Below, piece by piece: positions 1 through 11,577 of a stretch of DNA of 52,114 nt. Each line of letters begins with the position of its first letter. Position 1 is the stretch's first letter. This DNA comes from Ectocarpus siliculosus (Eukaryota > Sar > Phaeophyceae > Ectocarpales > Ectocarpaceae): the NCBI GenBank assembly GCA_000310025.1, contig FN648970.1:15330-67443 (forward strand), read 5' to 3'. The translations under genes and the position numbers were made by a program. Below the pieces are notes generated by a model, which saw nothing but the letters and a program-made list of their open reading frames with translations, made no database searches and was not told the DNA's origin.

Positions 1-180
1 GGCATGGACGTTGCGGATATGCTGTACAAGGGCTACGGGGAGGGGGCCCCGCAGGGCAACGGGCCAAACCAGGGCAAGATCCAGAGCCAGGGTAACGCCT
101 ACCTCAAGGGGTCTTTTCCGAAGCTGAGCTACATCAAGTCCGCGACTTCCGTACCGCGCCCAGCTGAGGGGGACTACTAG
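1..180 (+). CDS. Cyclophilin-type peptidyl-prolyl cis-trans isomerase, C-terminal exon (partial)
   Basis: The frame is open from the first base to a TAG at 178-180 and gives 59 residues. The sequence [19 protein letters not shown], then a GPNQG..IQ..GN.YL stretch and [10 protein letters not shown], is the C-terminal signature of a cyclophilin subfamily found in bacteria, plants and algae. The family catalyses cis-trans isomerisation of prolyl peptide bonds and assists folding. The catalytic core lies upstream of the window, so location in the cell cannot be judged. The exon closes with a short acidic tail (PRPAEGDY). The 5' part is missing only because the window starts here. I am confident of the family but not of the exact paralogue. 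Confidence 0.85.
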   Translation, partial: GMDVADMLYKGYGEGAPQGNGPNQGKIQSQGNAYLKGSFPKLSYIKSATSVPRPAEGDY

Positions 181-2861
181 ATACTGTTGTTTGACTGCTT
201 TCGCATAGTTTGCGCGGGGTTTTGAGGTTGTAGTTCGCGAGGAGATGTGTGCGTGTGCCGTGTCCGAGGGGCGGTTGTTGCAGCTCACACGCCGGACGTG
301 GGTTGCGCTTTTGTTCGAGACACTGGTTGGGCTGATGGTGAGGTTTTTAGATACACCTGTGCCAGCGATGTGTTTCGGGGGTGGGTGTGATCGCCACTGC
401 AAAGGGTGAGTGTCCTACAGGCGGCAACTTTTTTTTAGGTGTGGTTCGTGTAGTGGTTCCCCAAGACCAAGAAAAAGGCGCGCACAGAAAGGTCGCAAGC
501 CTTTAAGCTGTGGTTGCATGCTATTGTCGTGCACCCTGCTGTGGACACTTGATGTGCACTCCATGGATGAGGACTAGAAGGCAAGGCAGGCGAAAATGAA
601 GGTGCGGACACGGGCCCAACTGGCGCCAAGACCTGGCTTGGCTGCACGCTCACCTCGCGCGCTCCGCCCCATAATCTATGTTTGTCGGTGGCAAGCCCTA
701 CGCCATGCGGTCATTCGCGTCAGTGACAGTCGGTTGGGTGTTGGCGTACACACGGATGTCTGTGCACTCGCCGGCGAATCATTCTTGTTCCATTCTTTGT
801 CCAGCCGAGCGACGGGGTAGAACTCTTCTACCGTAGACTGGGCCGTGTGTGTGTATCATTGCCCGCGCAACAGCAGTAGTGTCTGCGTGGATGGGTGTGT
901 GGCGGAGAGAGGTGGTTCCCGCCTACCCAACGTGCCCTACCGACGGCCTTTTTTGCGAGTGCCGTCCGCGCCGTGAACTAACTGGTGGTGGTGTGGCTCT
1001 TTGATCGAATGTTCTTGGTTTTGGCAAGCTTGGAGTCAGCCCTAGCCATGGTAGGTCGTTGGCAACGCTCTTTATTGTGGTTCCCGCGGGCGGCCGTTGT
1101 AGGGGCCTTTGGAAAGACCCCCAGCCCTGTGCAGCATTCAGTCGAGTACGAAACCTTGCTTTAGGCAGGCGGATAGATACAGAGATCTAGGCAGGCGGAT
1201 GCCTGCTGCTGAAATATTACCGTTCGAGTCCCGACTACTTGAAATGTACACTCAACTCAAGATGTACGTCAAGATCCATATAAAGCGCTCAAACGAAACC
1301 ACAAGCCAACAACCAATGGGGCGGGAGGGGGGCAGGAGACGGACGAGACGGCGAGGGAAGAAAGCAAACGAGAAGAGACGGACCGAGTGGCACGACACGT
1401 GCCGGATTGAATTTCTTTTAGCCAATTCCCCCCCCCCAACGCTGCACCATTCCATTGCACCAACCCCCCAGTAGTAGTGATTTCGTACCATTACAATGTA
1501 TCGCTGGTTGGTGGCCATGTTTGCGTGTTTGGTTGTTCGTTAGTGGTCTCTCCACCGTGTGCCTTGTTCTGCCTCATACTTCTTGTTATTTTCGGCCTGG
1601 TCCCTCTTTGTCCTCGCCCTTTTTCATTTATTTTCTCTTCTCCTTACTACACGGTTTCCATTTTTCTCTTTTCTCTTTTTTTTTCTCTTTTCTCTTTTTT
1701 TCTCTCTTTTTTTCTCTCTTTTTCTGTGCCAGATGGCCTTGTCTCTGTTTGCGTTGTGAAGTACCAAGATTGAACCAAGGGGGTGTACCTCTTTCTCTCC
1801 GGCCCATGATAGATAGATAGTGACTGCTAGTATAGTCTCAGTTGATACCTCGCATAGCGCGAAGAGGGAGTGGAGGATTCCAGAATATCTGTCGTTGATT
1901 TCTATTGACTTGCGGACCCCTCGGGGCCAGTTGATTTGAGTGTACCTTTTTAGGGTAAGTTAACCTGTGACCACGGGAATCGACCGCGTCGAGTGTTGGA
2001 TCAGTACGGACATACGAAGGTACTGGGTAGAGAGAGATCGGAACGGTTTTTAATGTGAAGACAACAACAACAACAACAACAACAACAATACAATATGCGC
2101 GGTATCCCCTGCCGTGCCGTGATCTACTCCCGGCCAGTGGTGAGATAGGCCCGGTGCAACGCATAAACGATATTTTCGCCGAGACTGCTGCAACTCTTAG
2201 GCTTTACTCTTGCCCCGAGGCTTGTTGTTGTCGCGCTGCCAAAAGAAGATCATGATATTGATATCCGAGGCTACTCTGACGTGATACATGCAGGTATGTA
2301 TGTATTCCACGTGCGGTACAAGCAAGCGGAGCCCCCCGGCCTCAGTCGACAGGCAGACGTATGTACCGGTATGTATGCCACGTGCGGTACAAGCAGGCGG
2401 ACTCCACACACGTGTTGCTGGGGGCCCCGTGGTGCGTTTTTTTTAGACAAACTAGGCCGACCAGGACACCTGACGACGCCAAGAACGGCCCCTTTTTCCC
2501 ATAGGATTCAGCGAAACTCTACAACAGCTCCTGCTGTAGTGCTGATCCCAAATTCTAGTATCGATGTTCAGTGAGTTGACTTACCAAGCTGTACACCCAC
2601 CAAGTTCTGAGGGATCCGGCAAATTCTACGGGTGGTCAACTTGTGCGTGAAGTTGACGGTAGGGGGTGGTATATTCCGACATATATCGGGCGGGCCGCTC
2701 CATTTGAACACCGGCGACTCGAGATATCGACATCCACGGGTCCACTCACTGCGCATGCTGCAGCCTGGCACCTAGATCTTCGGCACTGCGGGCGAGGGAA
2801 GTGTTGCACCGGGCTTTGAACGTGAGTTATTTCCAAAGCATGGCTGTCAACGCCCACGAGG
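181..2861. other. Intergenic region, no supported gene
   Basis: This 2.7 kb stretch follows the cyclophilin stop and presumably starts with its 3' UTR. Short frames are present but none shows protein-like composition or good splice borders. It holds a T/TC-rich tract at about 1620-1725, a small GATA run near 1808, an (AAC)n microsatellite at 2061-2088, and an imperfect direct repeat at about 2292-2332 and 2367-2402 (core CCACGTGCGGTACAAGCA). Confidence 0.5.
2061..2088. repeat. (ACA/AAC)n microsatellite
   Basis: About nine uninterrupted AAC units lie in a non-coding region between the cyclophilin exon and the first coding relic. Confidence 0.9.
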
Positions 2862-3660
2862 ATGTGTTTTGCTCGATCAAGTGAGGAGCGCACCAATGTA
2901 CTTAGTCTACCTGGATACGCGGGCTGTACAGCGGTACGCTGCTGCGTTGCCGCTCTTACGGAGGAGGGCGGCCGTCTAGTAGAGGATACGCTTGAGTCTA
3001 TGGGTGACGACCCCCGAGATATAGGAATGGCTGCTAGCGATGCAAATTGCGCAGCACATACGACCGGTTCGGTGTATGACACAGAAATGTTCGGATTTTT
3101 GTTTGAAACATGTCGGTTCATATGCAAACGTGTACAGCAGTAGTCTTTACACGGCCTGTGGGACCAGCTCTTGCTTACTGCCTGCTGTGGCCGATTCTTG
3201 CATCGGTGGCTCAACGAATGTGCAGCAGTTGTAACTTTGCATTGCACAGGTTTAAGTACCGTGTGTGGTGCATACGCCGCAATGTTTCGTGTGCGCACCG
3301 CCGTTTTTGGCATGCTGCACCCCTTTCTGGACCCGCACGCAATGCCAACATTGTACGAAATTGGCATGCTGCTGTCGGTGTACTATGTACCAGGATGGGT
3401 CTCAGCCGGAAAAAACGCGTGGACGTCAAAGTGAACTCGGGAATGTCGTGGAAGAATCACAACGCACTCGCGGATGACCAAGGGAACTTCCGTTTCTTGG
3501 AGCGCGTGAGGGAAAGTATCGATGTTTTGCTCTCTGAGATAGCATGGAAGACGGTGTGGCACTCGGTGCATGCTCGGAGATGATCGAGCACGATAGGAGA
3601 TTCAAGCGCGTGTTGGACAGCGAGCATACGGACGTCACCCTACCGGTAAGAGCACCAGAC
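2862..3660 (+). pseudogene. Decayed protein-coding relic 1, unknown family
   Basis: One frame runs from an ATG at 2862 to a TGA ending at 3434, about 190 codons, with a single internal TAG at 3141-3143. Both halves look protein-like, for example VEDTLESMGDDPRDIG before the stop and LDPHAMPTLYEIGMLLSVYY after it. Protein-like sequence then continues in two other frames: around 3430-3560 (SWKNHNALADDQGNFRFLE) and from an ATG at 3544 (CSEMIEHDRRFKRVLDSEH), ending near a GTAAGA donor-like site at about 3644. One stop plus two frame changes suggests a decaying gene or mobile-element fragment. I do not recognise the family. Spliced exons in different phases would be the alternative, but I see no convincing acceptors. 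Confidence 0.4.
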
Positions 3661-4815
3661 GTACGCGCGGAATTCGGCATACAACCGTAGTCGTCGGTGC
3701 CGCCCCGCCCCCCTCCTTGATGCCGTAGCACCCCCCCCGAAAAAATACAGTAGGGTGAATTTTGCGATTCGGTTGTATGTCACTACCCGTCAGAGTTGAC
3801 GTGCCCATATTATATCCGTATCTTACCGTATTTGGGACTGAACCCGTGGTCGGCGTTTGGCAAGACGAGTGCATCACGGTGTCATCGGGAGGGCTCTCCA
3901 AGTGCTATCATTGTTTCTTTTCCTCCTCAAGCTTCTCTCTTTTTTTTTTCCTTGCTGGAACAGTTGGAATGATCCTCTTGTCTGTGCACACCCCCGGGGT
4001 GTATGACCCCCCCGGGTGTATATGGAAAACTCCTACCCCATTTTTCCTATTTACCCCCGAGATGGCACAATGGCAATTCCAGAGGCGAAGTCCATCCCCT
4101 TCCAGAGGGGGAACGGCCCCAATGACCACGGTACTTCATGTCTTGGTCTAAGCGCGCAATGTTTCCGAGCATGACTAGCCAAAGTAGTCACTGCGAAGCA
4201 CAAGGTGGGTGTACTTGCGCGAAAAAACTGGTCGCGTTGAATGCCTTTCCAACACCCTGTGTATTGAGTGAGCAATTTGTGTGCAACCATGAGTCGCCCA
4301 CGTCCGATAGGCACACCATGGGAAAATACGATGCAAACAGAAACCCAACCGCCTCCGGTCGTTTTGTTCAGGGATACGAAGGCTTGTTGAGGCGGCCCAT
4401 ATGCGTGGATGCAACAGCTCAAGCCCTGCTCAACGGGGCGAACAGCGCGGACGGTGGGGGCAGAGGGTTACCCTAAAAACCCGTGGCAACAATGCTTGCT
4501 ATTTCAACGTCATTGCGTTGGGGGGTTTGGTGCCAAGTGCAAACCCCTGGCGAAACGCTGGGGCTTTCTCTGTCGGTGCGTGTAGTCGTCATCTGGGCGG
4601 CCATAGTACATTTACAGAAATTCATCAGCGGTCCCGAGTACGGTGGCTTTACTGTACGCCTGCAAGTATAATCCGCGAAAGAAGTCGCGGGCGCTTGGAG
4701 GCTCGGGTGTAGCACTCCCGAGGTCTTGGCAGAGAGAGCAGCCCGACTTCTGTACCTGCTTGCCGTGCGAGAAGTCGCTGCCGGTGATTGCATCATACAT
4801 GCTCAACGGTACTGA
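3661..4815. other. Intergenic region, no supported gene
   Basis: I see no supported coding sequence here. A pyrimidine-rich stretch lies at about 3915-3955, and a small palindromic segment with CACCCCCGGGGTG is near 3990. Confidence 0.4.
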
Positions 4816-5411
4816 CTTTACTCCTACGCTTTTTGGCTTGACTTCTTTTTTCATGTTCCAGTCATGCTTCGAGTTAGCGAAGAATCCCGAAAACCACATT
4901 TTGTCAAGGCCCTCGGCAGCGAAACAATAGAGGATGGGGTGGTCACCGGTTTACATTTGGAGAGGCAAGAATTGGTTAAGTTTGTTGCGCTTGCGTACTT
5001 CGTCAAGAACAACAGTTTGTTTGCTAACACGTCACCGGGGCATCAAGTCACGGGAGAAAAACGGGGAGGGAAGGTTGATGATACGAGGCGGTGAGTCCAA
5101 GCGATTCAGGAGCGAACTGATGAAAATTGGTACGGTGCGGGGAAGTTCAGCAAAGCCGCCCCGAACTACGATGCCACCGAGCTTTGCGTTCTCCGGATGT
5201 CGTGGTTGGTAAAATACAGGCTTTTCGTTGTGCCGAGTGGTTCTCCAGGTTCGGACGTCTCCGCCAGGTACCCTTCGGGATGGGGTACATCGAGAACACG
5301 GAGGTTGAAGGTGGTTGTATGATGTTGATGCGCAGGTTCCCCAAGGTGACAATTTGTCCGGGTGGATTTGAACGGTGTGAGGTGCATGTGTTCAAGGAAG
5401 AAAGGGGGTAA
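4816..5411 (+). pseudogene. Decayed protein-coding relic 2, unknown family
   Basis: A frame open from 4816 (first ATG 4864) encodes protein-like sequence such as LERQELVKFVALAYFVKNN up to a TGA at 5092-5094. The same frame continues past the stop with ERTDENWYGAGKFSKAAPN and LRMSWLVKYRLFVVPSGSPG, and closes near 5322. Around 5270 the good sequence moves to another frame (GMGYIENTEVEGG, then FERCEVHVFKEERG) and stops at 5411. The internal TGA could come from an Arg CGA codon. One stop plus one frameshift argue for a degenerate gene. The antisense strand also has frames here, but they read less like protein. Family unknown; a viral or transposon origin is possible but unproven. Confidence 0.4.
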
Positions 5412-6307
5412 ATGCACAAGCTGCGTGTGCACCACTAAAGATTTTGGCCAGGGCTCAGAGTTGTGCAACTGCAAGCTTACATACCGCGAGGAAGAGACGG
5501 AAGAAAGTGAGATGCAGGAAGATCGGTCAGCTGAGGGAGGACTAGTGGACATGGAGATAGTGACAGCGACAGCGACGAGGAACAGCTGCTGGGTATGTTT
5601 GGTTCTTCCACCAGTCGGGTTTGGGTGGAGGCGTGGTTTCAGGTAGTTTTATGGAGGATGACGTTGAAGAGTACGAGCAACTAGATGGAACGCGTTGCGG
5701 TATCATGTAGGACAACAGTTGAATCTCGTGAGCGATGCGACCAATAAAAGGTCCACTTGAGATATCGATGTATTGTTCGTGTGCCGGTGAGCGAAACGTT
5801 TGTGGGAGCTTGCATGAGCACACGTTCAAAAGTACGGCATGGATGGTGGCCCACGTGCTGGCAGGGGCCTTCACTTCAAGAATTATGTAAATCGACCTCA
5901 TTTGTTTTTGCGCAATGAACACGCTCAAGAGCAATCCCGGATTCATGCCGCCACAACAACACACACACAAAAAACTAAACGCGCCTTAGCACAATCAAAA
6001 CAAAAACATGACACCAGAACTTATTGCGTGCACCGATACTGCCACACCCATACATTTGCTGGTATGCTTAGAGCACGCCCCGAAAACATGCCCAACTTCG
6101 ATTGGTGCTCAATCATGTCGCTCTCCGACTACCCCCCATCCCCGAAATAAATATCTTACGACACCTGCATATCTACTCCCACAACCAATAATTTTTGGGA
6201 AACGTTTGGCGGGGACGTTACACCTTGTACATGTCCCAACCCAACCAACTTATTTCGAAAGCCAAACTTGCACGTCCGACCATACTGTGCTCGAAATTGC
6301 AGCCGTG
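5412..6307. other. Spacer between relic 2 and the methyltransferase 3' end
   Basis: No clear gene is present. A short acidic + strand stretch near 5555-5610 (HGDSDSDSDEEQLLGMFGSS) could be a further piece of relic 2. The minus strand has a 142-codon frame at 5970-5542 that I cannot support. Confidence 0.35.
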
Positions 6308-7551
6308 CTATTCAGGACAGAAAACAAGCCTCGTCCTGTTGCGGCAGCTCATTTCCTGAGGATACCACACACCCCAAAATTCGCCAGTCTTCGCATTGTT
6401 CGCACGCGTGTATTTGGCTCTGCGTAGAAACACACACACAGACGGGGGGTTCGTTTGCAGCCAACCACCCCGGTCGGCGCAAGGTTCCAGGAAAAAAATG
6501 GGCATTTTGAACGCCACGCCTTTTGTCGCCAACGACATGGCGGCCTTGACAAAAGTCAGAGCCCTGCTGTACGGAGGGCTTGTCACCACCCACTCAGGCC
6601 TTTTCCCAGAGTAAGCTGCGAGAAAGTCTTCCGGGAATAACTCCAAGCTTGCGTTAAGGTTGGTATCCGCTGGGCGCCTGTTATCGAGAACAAGAGCAAA
6701 AAAAAAAATCAGCGATCGCGCACATGATACGGAAAATAAAACCATGTGACAGAATGTTGCCGTTTCGCCAAACGTGTGAGACTCTCCCTATTCAACAAAG
6801 ACACCCACTGGGTTTACAATAGCAACGGTTATGTTCGAGAAGGATGCCCCCCATACGTGCTACAAGGACTGTGGCCCGTGCCTGTCAAAATTTCACACGA
6901 CCTTGTGCGGTTGAGGCCATGCGGTACGGAATCTGTCTGTCAACCGTAGATTTTAGCTTTGCACATCGGACCACGTGGGACATATGGCAACAGCTATGAC
7001 TAAAAACTAACCCATGAAACGTCTAGTCCCAACGGTTATTAACGTCGGGGGTTAAGAACAACCCGGAGCGAACTCACTTAAAAGAGCGGGGCGAAATTTT
7101 TGTATCCATGAAAAACGCGTGGCATTCGCGTTTGTATTACTCGGTACCTGCGGCACAACGTGATGTTCACGTGCCACGTCGGGCCTGAACAGGACCTACC
7201 ATCAGGACAAGTATGATTTTCACATTTGAATTGCCGCCGGGAGGTCCTTTGTCGGCTGCCCCCTGTGTTTTCTGAACATCATTGTGCAAGGAATTTCTCC
7301 TGCTGCTGGGTACTTTCAAGCAAAACTCACACACAAGTACAACGCCCTTACCCCGAGCTCACGTCGTTCGTGAGAATCTCGCACGTGGATCGAAGACGGG
7401 TCGCGACGGCGTCCGTGGGCCCACCGCACATGTCCAAAACGCATCCCGTGATATCCACAGAACCCAGCAAAGCATCCACCGCCTCAGGCGAAGTGCAGTA
7501 CCTATCAAGCCATCGACACCTCAAGTGCGTTTGTGGTTCAGGAGCAGTCCT
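6308..7551 (-). CDS. SAM-dependent DNA methyltransferase-like protein (SPPY motif), two exons, 5' end uncertain
   Basis: Exon A (7551-7352) and exon B (6677-6308) join at a GTAAGG donor and an ATAACAG acceptor, with phase-2 joining that restores SSGRPADTNL. The intron is 674 bp. The product, 189 residues as seen, has a motif I-like SAM site ([13 protein letters not shown]) and a motif [15 protein letters not shown], the N6-adenine or N4-cytosine amino-methyltransferase type. These are followed by [12 protein letters not shown] and [12 protein letters not shown]. The TRD and full N-terminus are not seen. Just upstream of exon A the same frame has TAG at 7554-7552, preceded by basic protein-like sequence (KDRSKDRRARKAARTPRH). 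Either TTAG is an acceptor or this is a nonsense mutation. Such methyltransferases occur with some eukaryotic retroelements and in phages; a mobile-element origin is inference. Confidence 0.65.
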
Positions 7552-8569
7552 CTAACCCTTGGCATGGCGAGGCGTCCGAGCTGCCTTGCGCGCTCGCCGG
7601 TCTTTACTCCGGTCCTTGCTAGCCCTTTGCTCGTGCTTTTTGTACAGCTGCAGCAAGCAAGCAGGACGTTTACACAGTATGAGGGCGCTGACGCCTGAAT
7701 TCCCCTCGTCCAAGGCCGGAAACTGGTTTACGATGCCGACCTCCTCTACGAAAGCCCGGACTTAGATGCTGGTCCTTGGCCGCATGTGTCGGAAGGCAGA
7801 AGCTTCTTCTTCGCGGAGGCATGCGGTACAATGGGTCCCAGTTGCCGACATAGGAATACAACCTGTTCAGAATCGGTAAACACAAAACCGAGAGTGGTTA
7901 GACAAACGAATGAGCATTTGAAGAGTTGTAAAGACTGCAGCTCATCACTTCATAGCTTGTGCGGCCGCAGCGGCAGCACAGACTCACGACCGGCCGTAGC
8001 AGGTGCGTCGGTTGAGGAAGTTCCGCCGCGTTTTGAGGCACCGGCGCGCGAAGGTCTGTTTCGGCTTTCACAAAGCTGATCCGCAATTCTAGAAACGATA
8101 CATTTGGTCTATGCTTATCAAACACTCCAGTCTCCGAGCGCTGTTCCATTTGGTCAACTTTACGGGGGGTCAACCTGTCGCCAAAGTTCGCCTCCCAGAG
8201 CGGCGGAACAACGGTGCGTAAAACAGGCCGCCAGACGACTTCAGGTCTACGACTCGGTTTTCTCCCACCCAAGCAAACCCATATCATACAAAATGACTCT
8301 CACATGTACTATGTGACCTTCTTGAACATGTTGCCCAGTTTCGTCTCCATCCTCCAGCTGAGCATCGAGTACTGGCGTGCTGAAAAAGCAGTGTCGACGA
8401 GGCAACCCCCATGCACGCAGAGGGGGCTCCGCAGAAGTTTTATTTTGCGCATGGTACCTGATCTCTGTTCAGGCCTATATTTTTTCGTTTTTCCTATGGG
8501 AGCAACACATGTGTCCACCCAGCCGGCAGCAAGAACCAGCACAGCAGAGTGGGCGGTACGGCCTCAACT
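7552..8569. other. Possible upstream part of the methyltransferase and 5' region of the 14-exon gene
   Basis: The minus strand at about 7670-7555 carries a lysine/arginine-rich in-frame stretch leading into the methyltransferase, which may be its upstream coding part. The remainder should include the promoter and 5' UTR of the + strand gene starting at 8570. I identified no promoter elements. Confidence 0.3.
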
Positions 8570-10988
8570 ATGGAAGCACCAGTGGTACTACAACGCGCAG
8601 CGTGTCTGGCGTTTGCCTGTGCTTCGTTGTGGCTGCCTGCGTGCTTGGAGGTGGCGGCAGAGACAGCAGCGGGTGGTGCCGCTCGAACCTTGATCGACGG
8701 GACCGATTCAAATATTTACCACCTCGACCTGCTCGTACAGCAACCCTACGATGCGTCCACAACAACGGCGCAGCCGCCCTGGTTCGATGGGTTCGGCGGG
8801 CGGGACGGGGTAGCAGCGGTCACGGTCGGCCACCCGATACAGCGGATTCTGCTTCACTTGAGAGCGGAAGGGGTCGGGCTGGAGGAAGGCATGTCTTGGC
8901 CCGAGCGAGGAGGTGTGTGTGTAAAGCGGGGTAGCATTTTCGCTCGTTGGCCCGCACACATCCATCTCCGCTGCTGTGGTTCTCGCACAGCTTGAGACGG
9001 CTTGCATGACCACCGAACACGACATGACAGAGAAGAGAGCCGATGTGGCACCAGGTGTGGAGAACGGATGAGCGCACGTTTCTGCCATTCGTCTTCTGTC
9101 TTACAACAGCAGCATGCACCGCGGATACAGAGTTCCGTTGCTTTTTTTTAAGTCCAGGCTGGCGATCCTCTCTCTTTTCTCTCTCCACCTCCCTCCCTCC
9201 CTCTCTCCCTCTCTCTCGCTCGCTCTCGCGCTCCGTCGCTCTCCCTCGCTGACTGACTGTCTGTCTATCTGTCTGTCCATTTTTCTCTCTCTCTCTGATA
9301 CATTGACAAACGCATCAACTCCATCATTCATCTATCGGTTCAGCTGCTCGGCTCATCTGTAACAGACACACTTTTCGCTCGGAGCTTTTTGCGAAAGCCT
9401 GTTGTACTCGCTGGGGCGACGAGAGACACAAGTTTCGAGAGCGAGCGAGCCAAGTTTTACCGGGAAGATCTGGCTGCGTGGTGTTTCCGATGGCGGTCAT
9501 TGTCAATGGCCACTGACCATGTACCGGTTGTTGCAGGCTGGGCCATCGGAAGCCTGCTAACTGCTGTTTGATTTTGAACAACATTACAATATTTGTTCTC
9601 GTCAAGCTGGCTCTTTTCGATGGCGTCGAGAGGGACTGTCGACTTGCCGCGAATGACAGGTCGTTGTTTCATGCCATCATCATCAAATTCTAATCCACTA
9701 ACAGGGGTAAACGGGTGCGTGGGCGTGTAGCTAGAATACATTGGTTTTGAACACCGCCGCTGTTGATGCATTCCAAGCGCCATCCTTGGGTTCCCACGAG
9801 TGACTGCCTGCCGCCCTTTCGTCAGTGCCAGATATCTCCATATCTCCATACATACCATACGCAGCCGTCGGCTTAAACCTGCTGCTGTTTGCATGTACAC
9901 CACCTATACACACACTCACATGGTTAGGGAAAAGCCAAAGCGGATATTCACTCGTTGGAGAACCTCGCCAGCCCTTCGTTGTTGATATTGCGGAAAATAA
10001 AATTAGACGAAATTGGGCCAAGGCAGCAGCAGTTGGTCGACCAAACTTACTTCTGGAACGAATCACGATGTTAACCGACACCTTTCACCACCACCGACAC
10101 CGCACTATTCGATCCCTCCTGTGCACACCAGCACCGACAACACCAACTGCCCGCACCCTCATACCACCATCACCGTTGTCGACATCGAAGCACCAAAGGC
10201 AGCACCTAAAAAGTATAGAATCAGAGGCACGGAAGACTATCGTACAACGTGCAGATAAATTCATATCGGGACATGTTTTTTGGAGACATCTCTCAGCAAG
10301 TCACGGTGTGCGCTGCACCAGCGACGACAAAGGCCAACCCAACTGGGGTGTCAATGAAAACAAAAATACGGTGGGATGGAAGCGTATATGTATGGTCGTG
10401 TTTCATTGTCGAGGAAGAGAAAAATGAAGCGTTCGATATGCTGTTCTCCTCGTGCGCGCTACAGACAAACGAAGCGCATGCGTTGCACGCTCAACACCTA
10501 CTACTGCTGCTGCTGCTGCTGTTGTCTGGCCATTGTGTCGGTATTTTGTTCTGCTTGCGCCGGCTACTAAACAAACAAAGCGTGCGTGCACGCTCAACTG
10601 TTGCCCCTGCTTCTGCCTGGCCTTTGCGTCGTCATGGGCGGGCGGGGGTGTGTGCAGGCAAGCGCGCCGACGCTAGCTCCTCCTACCGGCAGGGCTACCA
10701 GCAGCTGGACAACTACCTCGTGCGCGTCCTGGCGGGGAAGTCAGCGTGGGACCTTCCCCCCGGCCGCGTGGGGAAAAGCGAGCTGCAGGTGGGTAGGCTA
10801 AGGCCAGTATGTAGCGTTCGCAGGGTTTTTCGTTCAAGTAAACATGTTGGATAAAGTGTGCAATTGGGTTAGGTCTGCGTACCCATCCCTGTTCTATTTC
10901 CTCGTAGATTCTCGCGAAGGCGGTCCGTTAAGGCGGTCCGTTAAGGCGGCTCTCTCTCTCTCTCTTTCTCTCTCTCTGTCTGTCTCTT

Positions 10989-11027
<39 letters not shown>

Positions 11028-11538
11028 GTCTGTCTCTGTCTCTGTCTCTGTTTCTCTCTCTCTCTCTCGACCACGGCGTCACTATTGTACAGGCCACTTG
11101 TGCCGCCAGAGTGACTTTGCCATCTTCGCGTACCGAAGGTTTCCGTCGACTGTCTTTAGTCCCGCTGCCGCCGACGGTACGAGCACACGTGTGACAGACA
11201 ACACCCCTCTCTTTCTTGGCACATCCGACACACCCATCACCGTCGCTATTCGTGCAGTCCATGTATCACAAATGTCTCGATGCCCTGCTTCCTCCCCTTC
11301 TATTGTCTACCGTTCTGGACGGACATCCGCGCGGCGCCGCCGTCCGTTAGCGCCTTTGCCTGCTAGCTATATCTCCCAGTTGTGCTGCGAAGCAGCCCCC
11401 TTCCACTGTATGTAGTAACCGCCAAATTGCTCCTGGTCGTGACTTGCGATGCGGCGGCACAGGCATTCCGGTAAGGGTCCTTCTTTTGGCGCCTGGCTGC
11501 TAAACGCCGAACCTGCTGTTCTGTTCTCACACATCCGT

Positions 11539-11577
<39 letters not shown>

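Noticed and set aside
2636-3367. Minus-strand frame of 243 codons
   Set aside because: Basic, Ser/Arg/Cys-rich composition typical of antisense readings. The + strand frames here look more like protein.
4612-4899. Minus-strand frame of 95 codons with fairly protein-like sequence
   Set aside because: Overlaps relic 2, whose + strand reading continues in one frame much further. I could not extend the minus-strand one.
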